This document shows, one piece after another, positions 9,081 to 17,602 of a DNA stretch of 64,000 nucleotides. The DNA comes from Thermocrispum municipale DSM 44069 (GTDB lineage Bacteria > Actinomycetota > Actinomycetes > Mycobacteriales > Pseudonocardiaceae). How positions within the stretch are numbered: position 1 is the first letter of the stretch; each line of letters opens with the position of its first letter. The stretch spans positions 1 to 64,000 of the forward strand of contig NZ_ATYT01000009.1 of assembly GCF_000427825.1 (NCBI RefSeq). Direction: 5' to 3'. The position numbers and the translations under genes are program-made. Below the pieces are notes generated by a model, which was not told the DNA's origin, did not search any database, and was given only the letters and a program-made list of their open reading frames with translations.

Positions 9081-9590
9081 TCAGATCACCCCGTCCAGCG
9101 GCCCGAGCGGCAGCGGAACGCCCAGCGAGTAGGCGAACAGCAGGTAGGTCAGCACCGTGACGGCGACCGCGATCAGGCCGTCACGCAGGTACCGGCGGCT
9201 ACCCAGCGCGTAGACCGAACCCCAGAAGAGCACGGTCCCGGACACCAGGAAACCCGCCGTGTCGATCAGCACGATGTTCGCGGCGAACGCGGCGGCCAGC
9301 AGCAACACCGTGCGCCACTCCGGTGGGACCGACAGGTCGATGTCCTCACCGGACTCGGCCTCTCCGCGGCCACCCCGCAGCACGTCGACGGCCAGCAACC
9401 CGGCGGTCACCAGCAGCAGTCCGCCCACGATGTAGGGCACGACGTCCGGCCCGATCGGCCCGAACTGCCCGATCGCCGGGGGCAGGCTCGCCGCTTCGAC
9501 GATGACCAGGACGCCCAGCACCGCCAGGAATCCTGCGACCCCCAGCTCCGACTTCCCGGCCAGCCGTCCGGTCAGGTTCCGCGTACTCAT
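9081..9590 (-). CDS. tctB: Tripartite tricarboxylate transporter, small permease subunit
   Basis: A 169-residue membrane protein with four predicted helices (for example GVAGFLAVLGVLVIVEAASL and VLLLAAAFAANIVLIDTAG), the size and pattern of TctB. The start overlaps the tctC stop by 4 bases (ATGA), and the stop abuts the tctA start, so all three are one operon. It partners TctA in the membrane. Confidence 0.88.
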   Translation of the reverse strand: MSTRNLTGRLAGKSELGVAGFLAVLGVLVIVEAASLPPAIGQFGPIGPDVVPYIVGGLLLVTAGLLAVDVLRGGRGEAESGEDIDLSVPPEWRTVLLLAAAFAANIVLIDTAGFLVSGTVLFWGSVYALGSRRYLRDGLIAVAVTVLTYLLFAYSLGVPLPLGPLDGVI

Positions 9591-10573
9591 GACGACGACA
9601 GCCCCAGATCGCTCAGCACCGTCTCGACCTGCTCGTTCTGTTCCTTCAGGAACGCGCCGAACTGCTCACCGATCTGGAACGCGTCGGTCCAGCCGTTGTT
9701 CTCCAGCGCCTGCTTCCACTCCTTCGAGTCGTGCATGCGCTGCACGGTGTCGATCAGCTTCTTGCGGTCGGAGTCGCTGATCCCCGGAGGCGCCACGATC
9801 CCGCGCCAGTTGGTGAACTGGACGTCCAGCCCCGCCTCCTTCAGCGTCGGCGCGTCGATGCCCTCGACTCGCTGGTCGCTGGTCACCGCCAGCACCCGCA
9901 GCTGACCGGCGTCGATCTGGTCGCGCCATTCGCTGACGCCGGACACACCGAAGGCGAGCTTGTCACCGAGGATGGCCGCGAGCAGGTCACCACCGCCGTC
10001 GTAGGAGACGAAGTTGACCTTCTTCGGCTGGACGCCAGCTCCCTTGGCGGTCAGCATGGCCGCCAGGTGGTCCGGCCCACCGCGCGACGAGCCACCGCCG
10101 ACGGCCAGGCCGGCGGGATCGGCCTTCCAGTCCGCCAACAGCTGCTCGATGTTCTTGTACTTCGACTTGGCCGACACCGCGATGATGTCCGGCTCCTCGA
10201 TGAGCTTGGCGATCGGCGTGGTGTCCTGCAGCGTGGCGGGCGACTTGTTGGTGAAGACGCTGCCGACCACGCCAAGCCCCATGGACATCAGCAGCTTGCC
10301 GTTGCCCTTCTCGCCGACCAGCCTGCCGAGACCGACCGTGCCACCCGCGCCGGGCAGGTTGAACACCTCGACGTTGCGCGCCAGCCCGGACTCCTCGAGC
10401 ACCTTCGCGGCCGTGCGTGCGGTGATGTCGTACCCACCGCCGGGCGAGTTGGGCACCATGATCCGCATACCGGAGAGCTTGTCGCCGGACCCGGCGTTCG
10501 CTCCGCACCCGGCAAGCAGGAGCAGCGCCACGATCACGGCAGCCGCGCTGCGTACCTTGCCGCGCACCTTCAT
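9587..10573 (-). CDS. tctC: Tricarboxylate-binding lipoprotein
   Basis: A 328-residue extracytoplasmic receptor. A lipoprotein signal with lipobox LLAGC (Cys23) is followed by a Bug/TctC fold: MRIMVPNSPGGGYDITART near the start and NLPGAGGTVGLG, the loops that coordinate carboxylates in this family. ATG 10573 is chosen so that the signal peptide begins MKVRGKVRSAA; upstream in-frame codons would spoil it. It is the first gene of tctCBA. The 176-base gap to the divergent histidine kinase gene should contain both promoters and the binding site of the CitB-type regulator, but I could not define an operator there. Confidence 0.9.
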   Translation of the reverse strand: MKVRGKVRSAAAVIVALLLLAGCGANAGSGDKLSGMRIMVPNSPGGGYDITARTAAKVLEESGLARNVEVFNLPGAGGTVGLGRLVGEKGNGKLLMSMGLGVVGSVFTNKSPATLQDTTPIAKLIEEPDIIAVSAKSKYKNIEQLLADWKADPAGLAVGGGSSRGGPDHLAAMLTAKGAGVQPKKVNFVSYDGGGDLLAAILGDKLAFGVSGVSEWRDQIDAGQLRVLAVTSDQRVEGIDAPTLKEAGLDVQFTNWRGIVAPPGISDSDRKKLIDTVQRMHDSKEWKQALENNGWTDAFQIGEQFGAFLKEQNEQVETVLSDLGLSSS

Positions 10574-10749
10574 GTCATCCCTGCCTTTCGTCAGACTGCC
10601 TGGCATGGTGGGGGCTGACGCGATGTGTCGTCTGCGTTACGTCCGCTGCGGTCGTTGTGGTCGTTTTGTTCACAGCGCACTGTCTTCCGGGCTCGTTCCC
10701 GGCACGCCACACTGAAACATCCCCCTGATCGGCCAGGAGGTGCACGCGG

Positions 10750-12330
10750 GTGGGCAAGAAAGGCTCGCTCGGCCGAAAGGTGCTGGCGCTGCAGCTGCTC
10801 ATCGTGCTCGGGCTGCTCGCGGCGGTGGTGGCGGTCAGCGTCGCGCAGTCGCGGGACACGTTCCGCCGGACCGAGGGCCGGAAACTGCTGAGCATCGCAG
10901 AAAGCGTGGCCGCCAACGCCTCCGTCGGGCAGACGTTGAGCGCTCCGGCGGCGGCGCAGGACGTCGCGCCGTTCGCGGAGAACGCGCGGGCGTTGTCCGG
11001 GGTGAGCGCGGTGGTCATCGCCGACCGCGACGGACGTGTGCTGACGTCCCCGGACCCTGACGCGGTGGGCCGCCCGCTCCCCCGCGGCGAGTCGACGGTG
11101 TTCGACGGCCGCGCGTGGGTCGGGGAGATCGACGGCGACATCGTCGCGCACGTCCCGGTGATCAACGACGATCAGCAGCTCGTCGGGTACGTGGCCGCCC
11201 ACCAGGCGCAGCCTTCGGTGTGGCAGGCGATCACCGAGTCGCCCGCGGAGATGCTGGCCATGCTGGGGATCGCCACCGGCTTGGGTGCGGCCGCGTCGGT
11301 GTGGCTGGCGTGGTGGGTGAAGAAGCAGACGCTCGGCCTCGAGCCGGTGGAGATCGTCGGACTGGTCGAGCACCGTGAGGCGATGCTGCACGGCATCAAG
11401 GAGGGCGTGGTCGGCCTGGATCAGCAGCACCGGGTGACGTTGCTCAACGACCAGGCGGCCAAGCTGCTGTCGCTGACGTCCGAGGCGGTCGGCAGGCGGG
11501 TCGACGAACTGGGACTCAACGAACGGCTGGTCGACGTGCTCACCGGTCGCGCGGAAGGCGCCAACCAGATCGGTTTGCGGCGCGGGCGCGTGCTGGTCAT
11601 GAACCGGATGCCGATCACCAGGGACGGCACGCAAATCGGCTCGGTGGTGACGTTGCGCGATCACACCGAGCTCGAGCAACTGCGCGATCAGCTCGACGCC
11701 ACCCGCACCACGACGGAGACCCTGCGGGCGCAGGCGCACGAGTTCAGCAACACGCTGCACACCATCGCCGGGCTGATCGAACTGGGCGAGTACGACGACG
11801 TGAAACGGTTCGTGACGCGGGTGTCCGACGCGCGCGGGCAGCTGCAGTCCGAAGTCACCGGCAAGATACGCAACTCCGCGGTCGCCGCGTTGCTGGTCGC
11901 CAAGGCGAGCCAGGCGGCCGAGCACAACGTGGCACTCCGGCTTACCCCGGACAGTCGGCTGGACGAGGTCGACGAGCACCTCACCGCCGACCTGGTCACC
12001 GTGCTGGGCAATCTGATCGACAACGCGTTGGAGGTGCTGCGCGGACAGGCCGCCGCGGACCAGAGCATCGAGGTCGACCTCCGCACGGTCGCCGACGAGG
12101 TGGTGGTGACGGTGCGCGACAACGGTCCGGGCGTGGCGCCGGAGATCGCGCAGGAGGTGTTCCGGCACGGGTTCACCACCAACGTGGCCGAGCAGGACGG
12201 ACAGCGTGGGCTCGGGTTGGCCATCACCCGGCAGACGTGCGTCCGCCGCGGCGGAAGGGTCGACGTCACCAACGCCGACGGGGCGGTGTTCACCGCCCAG
12301 CTCCCGATCCGCCCGGAGGTGCCGGCGTGA
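10750..12330 (+). CDS. CitA/DcuS-type sensor histidine kinase
   Basis: 526 residues. The first membrane helix is about 13-32; an extracytoplasmic PAS-like sensor (about 35-165, with IADRDGRVLTSPDPDAVGR) resembles the citrate/fumarate-sensing domain. Then come a second helix near 175-190, a cytoplasmic PAS (about 210-315), an unusual SpoB-type phospho-acceptor helix RAQAHEFSNTLHTIAGL and a HATPase domain with LIDNALE, DNGPGV and RGLGLAI. The GTG start has GGAGG about ten bases upstream. The gene is divergent from tctCBA and overlaps the response regulator gene by 4 bases, so it most likely senses the carboxylate that Tct imports and induces the importer. Confidence 0.9.
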   Translation: MGKKGSLGRKVLALQLLIVLGLLAAVVAVSVAQSRDTFRRTEGRKLLSIAESVAANASVGQTLSAPAAAQDVAPFAENARALSGVSAVVIADRDGRVLTSPDPDAVGRPLPRGESTVFDGRAWVGEIDGDIVAHVPVINDDQQLVGYVAAHQAQPSVWQAITESPAEMLAMLGIATGLGAAASVWLAWWVKKQTLGLEPVEIVGLVEHREAMLHGIKEGVVGLDQQHRVTLLNDQAAKLLSLTSEAVGRRVDELGLNERLVDVLTGRAEGANQIGLRRGRVLVMNRMPITRDGTQIGSVVTLRDHTELEQLRDQLDATRTTTETLRAQAHEFSNTLHTIAGLIELGEYDDVKRFVTRVSDARGQLQSEVTGKIRNSAVAALLVAKASQAAEHNVALRLTPDSRLDEVDEHLTADLVTVLGNLIDNALEVLRGQAAADQSIEVDLRTVADEVVVTVRDNGPGVAPEIAQEVFRHGFTTNVAEQDGQRGLGLAITRQTCVRRGGRVDVTNADGAVFTAQLPIRPEVPA

Positions 12331-12998
12331 TCGACGTGCTGGTGGTCGACGACGACTTCATGGTGGCCAAGGTGCACAGCGGCTACGTGCAGAAGACGCC
12401 TGGGTTCCGGGTGGTGGGGATGGCGCACACGGGCGCGGACGCCCTTCGTCAAGTGCGTTCGCTGCGGCCCGACCTGGTGCTGCTGGACATCTACCTGCCG
12501 GACATCGACGGCGTCAACGTGCTGCGCAACATCCGGGCCGACCCGTACCACGAGATCGACGTCATCGTGATCAGCGCGGCGACCGACGTCGAGACAGTCC
12601 GGCAAGCCATGCGCGGTGGCGTGCTGCACTACTTGATCAAGCCGTTCAACTACGGCGCTCTGTACGACCAGTTGCAGCACTTCGCGGCCATGCGGGCCAA
12701 GCTGGGCACGATGTCCGAAGCCACGCAGGCCGACGTCGACAAGGTGTTCGGCACCCGCCCGCCGGTCACCGCGAACCTGCCCAAGGGGTTCAGCGCCGAG
12801 ACGTCCACGGTGGTCGAGCGCACGCTGCGGGAAGCGGACACCGACCTGTCCGCCACCGAGTGCGCCGAACGCACCGCGCTGTCACGGGTCAGCGCGCGGC
12901 GCTACCTGGAGCATTTCGTGGCCACCGGGCGCGCCGAGGTGCGGCTGCGGTACGGCGGCAGCGGACGCCCGGAGCGGCGCTACCGCTGGACCGGCTAG
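12327..12998 (+). CDS. CitB/DcuR-type response regulator
   Basis: A 223-residue regulator. The receiver has acidic residues at 8-10 (VDDDF), phospho-acceptor Asp54 in LVLLDIYLPD and Lys in YLIKPF. The output half contains DLSATECAERTALSRVSARRYLEH, the winged-HTH type of CitB/DpiA/DcuR. The GTG at 12327 overlaps the kinase stop (GTGA); the frame is open upstream, but that part only shadows the kinase gene. Its target is probably the tctC promoter region next to the kinase gene. Confidence 0.9.
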   Translation: MIDVLVVDDDFMVAKVHSGYVQKTPGFRVVGMAHTGADALRQVRSLRPDLVLLDIYLPDIDGVNVLRNIRADPYHEIDVIVISAATDVETVRQAMRGGVLHYLIKPFNYGALYDQLQHFAAMRAKLGTMSEATQADVDKVFGTRPPVTANLPKGFSAETSTVVERTLREADTDLSATECAERTALSRVSARRYLEHFVATGRAEVRLRYGGSGRPERRYRWTG

Positions 12999-13007
12999 CC
13001 CAGGAAA

Positions 13008-13041
13008 TACGTAGCGCGCTGTATGTCGCGCTGGCTACGTA
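13008..13041. repeat. Inverted repeat between regulator gene and hybrid gene
   Basis: TACGTAGC (13008-13015) and GCTACGTA (13034-13041) are perfect arms; inner GCGC stretches extend the dyad with a bulge. It starts 10 bases after the response-regulator stop and ends 39 bases before the next start, so it could be a terminator hairpin or an operator for the LuxR-tailed protein that follows. Confidence 0.5.
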
Positions 13042-13079
13042 CCGGCGGAGGATGGCCTTATGCCGGAGGGGAGTCAGCG

Positions 13080-14486
13080 ATGACGGCGCAACGCAGCGAA
13101 GCCACCGACGTGCTCGTTCCATTGACCAAGGCGACCGACCCTGACGTGGTCGGCACCAAGGCCGCAACACTGGCCGCGCTCAAGGCGGCCGGATTGCCGG
13201 TGCCGGACGGTGTGGTCATTCCGGCCGGGAGCGACGACGTTTCCACCAGCGCCCTGACCGAGGCGATCGGCCGTTGGGGGAACGTGCCGGTCGCGGTGCG
13301 TTCGTCCGGGGTCGCCGAGGACCTTCCTGATGCCTCCTACGCAGGCATGTACACGACCGTTTTGAACGTGCGGGGCGAGTCCGCACTGCACGCGGCGGTG
13401 GCCAAATGCCGGTCCTCGGCCAGCGCCCCCGGTGTGCTGTCGTATTCGGGCGATGTCGAGCCCGCGGGTGTGGCGGTGCTGATCCAGCCGATGGTGGACG
13501 CGGCAGCCGCCGGGGTGGCGTTCACCGCCGACCCGGTGAGTGGGGACCGCGACGTGGTGGTCATCGACGCGGTTCGCGGTCTGGGAGATCAGCTGGTGTC
13601 CGGCGCGGTCACGCCCGAGCGTTGGGAGGTCCGCACCCGGGCCGGCCGGAGGACGCCGGACGCCGACCAGGTGATCGACGCAGGTACCGCGGACGAGATC
13701 GCCGGCTTGGCGCGGCGCATCGCGGACGTGCAGGGCGGCCCGCAAGACGTGGAGTGGGCCCTGACCGCCGACGGCGAGCTGGTCGTCCTGCAGGCGCGGC
13801 CGATCACCTCGCTCGCCGACGAGGGCATCCCGGTGCCGATCGAGGTGCCGGAAGGCCGCTGGATCCACGAGGCCAGCCACGCTCCGTTGTCCGGCGTGCC
13901 CGTCGCGGTCGTGACCCTCGCGGCCGAAGCGTGGCAGGCGGCGGGAATGTCCCCGGAAGCGCTGACGATCGCGGACACGCCGGCGGCCATGGGGCCGGCC
14001 GCGCCCTACCCGGCGGCGATGGCGGACCGGATTCGTGGATCGGTCGAGTCCGACCCGACGCTCCTGCGAGCCGCCGCGGACAGGTTGCTCGAGCTGGGGT
14101 TCATCTACGAGGCTGCCGTCGCCTGTGTCGATCTCGCCGAACTGGATGCGACGCAGCCCGGCGAGATCGAGGACAGCCTGCGCGTCTTCGAACGGCTCGG
14201 GGCACAGCCTCAGGTCAACCGCGCCCGTAGACTGCTGCGTCGGCGTGGTCAGCGAGTGCCCGGCACCGCCAGGCAGCGTGGGACGCGGCCGCTCAGCGCG
14301 CGGGAAGAAGAGGTGGCGAGGTTGGCCGCGGCCGGGTTGTCCAATTCGGAGATCGCGCAGAAGCTCTACCTGAGCCCGCGCACGATCACCACGCACCTGC
14401 ACAACATTTATCGACGGCTCGGGCTGACGTCGCGCATCGCGTTGGTTCGTTTTGTGCTGGAGGAATTGCCACCGGAAGGGGCGTAG
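13080..14486 (+). CDS. PEP-synthase ATP-grasp domain fused to LuxR-type tail
   Basis: 468 residues in two unrelated parts. Residues 1 to about 265 are a complete-looking PEP/pyruvate-binding ATP-grasp domain (VAVRSSGVAEDLPDASYAGM, GVAFTADPVSG, GGPQDVEWAL, LQARPITS), as in PEP synthase and rifampin phosphotransferase. The swivelling phospho-histidine domain is absent. From about residue 290 the sequence resembles the end of a large ATP-binding LuxR (LAL) regulator: a helical stretch, then the HTH LSAREEEVARLAAAGLSNSE and TITTHLHNIYRRLGL. The ribosome site GGAGGGG precedes ATG 13080. A deletion joining two genes would explain this. Whether the product is functional (an ATP-responsive regulator) or debris is open. 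Confidence 0.75.
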   Translation: MTAQRSEATDVLVPLTKATDPDVVGTKAATLAALKAAGLPVPDGVVIPAGSDDVSTSALTEAIGRWGNVPVAVRSSGVAEDLPDASYAGMYTTVLNVRGESALHAAVAKCRSSASAPGVLSYSGDVEPAGVAVLIQPMVDAAAAGVAFTADPVSGDRDVVVIDAVRGLGDQLVSGAVTPERWEVRTRAGRRTPDADQVIDAGTADEIAGLARRIADVQGGPQDVEWALTADGELVVLQARPITSLADEGIPVPIEVPEGRWIHEASHAPLSGVPVAVVTLAAEAWQAAGMSPEALTIADTPAAMGPAAPYPAAMADRIRGSVESDPTLLRAAADRLLELGFIYEAAVACVDLAELDATQPGEIEDSLRVFERLGAQPQVNRARRLLRRRGQRVPGTARQRGTRPLSAREEEVARLAAAGLSNSEIAQKLYLSPRTITTHLHNIYRRLGLTSRIALVRFVLEELPPEGA

Positions 14487-14587
14487 TCCCGCAGGCGCTC
14501 CATGATCGCCGGGCAGTCCGACTTCTGCTGGTCGGTTAGGGCTTTTTGCGCAGACCACGCGTCGGTGACCCGGTACGGTCTGTGTTC

Positions 14588-15559
14588 ATGGAAGAGGGCG
14601 TGCCGGTCGTCCGGGACCGTTGGGAGACGACCACCACAGCCAAAGCTGCCATCACCAGCGCGATGCAGCGACTTGACGCGACGTCCCTCTCCGGGCCGGA
14701 GCCCGAGCAGCACTGCCGGGCCGTGCTCGCGGAGCTGGCGGAGACCGTCGCGCCGATCAAGCAGCGGTGGGCCGAATTCGCGGTCGCTCAACTGCCGGAG
14801 TCCGGCGATCTGCACGCCGCGCTGGAAGCACTGGCCAAGGCGGAGAAGGTCGCGAACGGACCGGTCACTCCCGGCTCGGATGACGAGCCGGGCACGGTGG
14901 CCCAAGTCGTGGACCTGATTTCCGAAGCCCACGCGGCCGTGACGAACGCACTGCGGCACATCGGCCGGCCCGCCGAAGCGATCGACGACGATGCGTCATC
15001 ACGACGGCTCGGAGCGGAGCTCGACGAGATGCTTGCCGAGCGAGCCTCGGGACCGTCCGGGCCGGAGAGTCCACCGTGGAGTCTTCCGCGCGGCGTGCCG
15101 CCTGGCCCGAAGATCGCCGAACCGCCGCCGATGTACGACCGGCCGCCGGGGCCGGGGTTCGACCACCCGCTTGCGGCTCCGGAGAGCCGGTCGGCCGGCC
15201 CTGCCCCGAAGCGCAAGCCTGCGCCACCCGGTCCACCGATGCTGTCGCAGCAGCCGAACTCAGCTCCGCCGCCGGGCCCTGCGGTCAGTTCGCCGGACCC
15301 GCAGGCCGCGCCGCTCCCACCCGGCCCGGTCATCAACCCACCTGCACCGCCGCACACCGACACCGCGGCACCCCCACCCGGCGCCGGCACTCGCCCGCCA
15401 GGCCCGCGAGCCCTGTCCGGCGCAGACGCCTCCCCCACGCCGAGCCCACCCGACACCGCATCACCACACCCGGTTCCTCGGCCGTACCCGGATCTCCGCT
15501 TGCCCTGGTACCGACGGCTTTTCCGCCGCACGCCGCGTAATCCGGGGGGCTCGGCATGA
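14588..15559 (+). CDS. Hypothetical protein with proline-rich C-terminal half
   Basis: 323 residues, not recognised. The N-terminal ~150 residues look alpha-helical and charged (AAITSAMQRLDATSL, TVAQVVDLISEAHAAVTNAL) without membrane segments. The C-terminal half (about 155-310) is mostly Pro/Ala/Gly/Ser with PPPG and PPGP motifs and is presumably disordered; it ends in a basic WYRRLFRRTPRN. It overlaps the next gene by 4 bases, so the two proteins are probably made together and may interact at the membrane. Confidence 0.7.
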   Translation: MEEGVPVVRDRWETTTTAKAAITSAMQRLDATSLSGPEPEQHCRAVLAELAETVAPIKQRWAEFAVAQLPESGDLHAALEALAKAEKVANGPVTPGSDDEPGTVAQVVDLISEAHAAVTNALRHIGRPAEAIDDDASSRRLGAELDEMLAERASGPSGPESPPWSLPRGVPPGPKIAEPPPMYDRPPGPGFDHPLAAPESRSAGPAPKRKPAPPGPPMLSQQPNSAPPPGPAVSSPDPQAAPLPPGPVINPPAPPHTDTAAPPPGAGTRPPGPRALSGADASPTPSPPDTASPHPVPRPYPDLRLPWYRRLFRRTPRNPGGSA

Positions 15560-16617
15560 CCGGCATCCTGCAGGGCGCTCTCGGGGGCGGGAGGGCGCTG
15601 CTGGTCGGCTGGATCCTGCCCAGCCTGATCAACGTGTTGATCTTCGCGTTCGTGCTGGCGCCCGGACTCGACGAACTCCGCCTCGACGGCAGGACGGCGG
15701 TCGTCGTCCTGGTCGCCACGGCGGTGCTCGGGCTCGTTCTGGCCGCCCTGCAAACCCCGCTCTACCGCATCCTCGAGGGCTACCTTCTCTGGCCCGAACG
15801 GCTCGTCCAGGCCGCCCGACGTCGTCACCTGGCCGAAAAGCACCTGCTGCAGAACCGCCTGGACGCCGTCGCACTGGTCGCCCGTGAACAAGCGGGCACG
15901 TTGACCGATGCCGAGCGAGCGGCACTGGCGGAATTCCGTGCACACCCCGTCACCAGCCATTACGTGGACAGGGACTTCCGTAAGGGCGCGGTGTGGATCG
16001 CTTTGCTCGACGAGCGACTGCACCGCTATCCGGTGGACGATCGCCAGGTCGCGGCGACCCGGCTCGGCAACGCGATCCGCCGGTTCGAGGAATACGGCTT
16101 CAACCGATTCCGCCTCGATTCGCAGGCGCTGTGGCACGAACTGAATGCCGCGGCCGGGGAGTCCGCCCGGAAACAAACCGACGACGCCCGCATGAGCGTG
16201 GACTTCTTCATCAGCCTGCTGTACGGCCATCTGCTCGTTGCCGGCGCGTTCGCTGTCTCGCTCGTCTTCGGCGCCGTCAGCCGCGCGTGGCTGGTGATCC
16301 CGGTCGTGCTGTTTCTGCTCGCGCTGTCCGCGCTCTGGTATCGCCTGGCCGTGGTGGCCACCGACGAATGGGCAGGAGCCGTCCGCGCCCTGGTCAACCT
16401 CGGCCGGGTCCCGCTGGCCACCTCGCTCGGCCTTGCCCTGCCGGACAAGCTGGACCAGGAACGGGCGATGTGGCGGCTGGTCAGCGAGCTGGTGAGCGAC
16501 AAGTACCACGCCGGCCTGAGCGCGCTCGACCCCTACCGCGCGCCGCCGGAATTGCTCGCCAGGGCGTTCACCCCGGTCCACGACGGCCAGGGCGCGCCCT
16601 CGACCGAGAGCAATTAG
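15556..16617 (+). CDS. Hypothetical integral membrane protein
   Basis: 353 residues, no family recognised. An N-terminal hydrophobic pair (about 13-35 and 48-70), a long soluble helical middle with charged residues (about 80-215), and a second pair of membrane helices (LLVAGAFAVSLVFGAVSRAW and LVIPVVLFLLALSALWYRL, about 220-265) are followed by a cytoplasmic tail. The start lies within the stop of the proline-rich gene (ATGA). The pair's arrangement suggests a membrane anchor with a partner carrying a flexible scaffold, but no function can be given. Confidence 0.7.
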   Translation: MTGILQGALGGGRALLVGWILPSLINVLIFAFVLAPGLDELRLDGRTAVVVLVATAVLGLVLAALQTPLYRILEGYLLWPERLVQAARRRHLAEKHLLQNRLDAVALVAREQAGTLTDAERAALAEFRAHPVTSHYVDRDFRKGAVWIALLDERLHRYPVDDRQVAATRLGNAIRRFEEYGFNRFRLDSQALWHELNAAAGESARKQTDDARMSVDFFISLLYGHLLVAGAFAVSLVFGAVSRAWLVIPVVLFLLALSALWYRLAVVATDEWAGAVRALVNLGRVPLATSLGLALPDKLDQERAMWRLVSELVSDKYHAGLSALDPYRAPPELLARAFTPVHDGQGAPSTESN

Positions 16618-16713
16618 CCGAGCGAGCGCACAGCGACGAGTTCGACCGGTCACGGTGAAGAGCGGCCGCCGCAGTGCCCGGGCAGCCAGAGCACTGCGGC
16701 CCGCCGCACCCGA

Positions 16714-17105
16714 TCAGAACTTCATGTACGTGGTGCGAATCTGCGTGTACTCGAGCAACCCGTGCATCCCGTCCTCGCCACCGACCCCGGACTGCCGGCG
16801 CCCGGAGTGGAACGCCTGCACCGCCGAGCCGTGTGTGCGGTTGACGTACAGCGCCCCCGACTTGATCCGCCGGTTCACCTCGTTGATCACCGGGTAGCTC
16901 TGCGAGAACACGAACGCGGTCAGCCCTCGGTCGGTGTCGTTGGCCAGTTCGAGCGCCTGGTCGAGCGTGTCGACGGCGACCACCGGAAGGATCGGGCCGA
17001 ACACTTCCTCCCGCATCACGCGCATGTCCGGCGAGGCCCCGCCAGCAGCATCGGTTTCTGCCAGTAGCCGCCGTTGGTCGGCATCGTCGCCTGGATCCGT
17101 CGGCG
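16714..17105 (-). pseudogene. Aldehyde dehydrogenase C-terminal remnant, frameshifted
   Basis: The last ~130 codons of an NAD-dependent aldehyde dehydrogenase. Recognisable segments are GGYWQKPM (active-site distal strand) and MRVMREEVFGPILPVV, ANDTDRGLTAFVFS, IKSGALYVNRTHG and the C-terminal LEYTQIRTTYMKF. Between GGYWQKPMLLAG and SPDMRVM the frame is shifted: the G-run at about 17035-17040 is one base short. All of the N-terminal ~370 residues, including the catalytic cysteine region, are missing. The remnant begins immediately after the stop of the livF tail, so it was probably the last gene of the same transporter operon. Confidence 0.8.
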
Positions 17106-17106
17106 C

Positions 17107-17520
17107 CTACCCGTCAGGTGGTCGCACACCCGCGTACAGGTCGCCGATCCGTTCCCGGTCGATCGAGCTCATCGGGCCTTCCCAGACGATCTCGCCGCCG
17201 TTGAGCACATAGGCCCGCTCACACGTCCGCTCCACCACCGAGACGTTCTGCTCCACCAGCAGCACCGTGAAACCCCGGTCGTTCATCTCCCGGATGGCGG
17301 TGCACAGCTCGCTGATCAACTTGGGCGACAGGCCCGCGGTCGGTTCGTCCAGCAGCAAGATCTCGCAGCCGGCCATCAGCCCCCGGCCGACCGCCAGCAT
17401 CTGCCGCTGACCACCGGACATGCCGGAGTTGAGAGAGCAGGCGGGCAACGTGATGGCGAGTGCGGCGACCGCGGCGATGCTCGCGGCGCGGCGGCTACGT
17501 CCGGTGGCTGGTCGCGGCAT
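17107..17520 (-). pseudogene. Chimera: lipoprotein signal peptide joined to LivF tail
   Basis: A 137-codon frame with a perfect AGGAGG and ATG at 17520. Residues 1-33 form a lipoprotein signal (RRAASIAAVAALAITLPAC, lipobox Cys28), as in branched-chain amino-acid-type binding proteins. Then, in frame, comes the second half of a LivF ABC ATPase: signature MSGGQRQMLAVGRGLM, Walker B EILLLDEPTAGLSP, H-loop region LLVEQNVS. Walker A, the permeases LivH/LivM and LivG are all missing. A single in-frame deletion between livK and livF explains it. The product would export an ATPase half and cannot work. It lies downstream of maoC in the acyl-CoA operon. Confidence 0.85.
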
Positions 17521-17602
17521 CAGACCTCCTTCGGTGAACCCTCCGTTGTGGTCTGGCCGCCTGGCTTCGGACGTGAGCGGACGCGCACCAAGCCAGAAAC
17601 GG

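Noticed and set aside
7488-9905. Very long plus-strand open frame over the tct genes
   Set aside because: It is rich in Arg, His, Gln and Pro, has no domain, and lies exactly antisense to tctA/tctB/tctC, whose motifs and overlaps are clear. High GC makes such frames by chance.
10574-10749. Defined operator of the CitB-type regulator
   Set aside because: Short repeats such as GGTCGTT are present but none forms a convincing paired site, so no operator was annotated.
12237-12326. N-terminal extension of the CitB-type regulator
   Set aside because: This segment overlaps the kinase HATPase end in another frame and is Arg/Pro-rich; the GTG at 12327 in the GTGA overlap gives a normal receiver start.
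14788-16653. Long minus-strand open frame opposite the proline-rich and membrane protein genes
   Set aside because: Low-complexity composition and no ribosome site or family. The plus-strand genes overlap by ATGA and show membrane helices.
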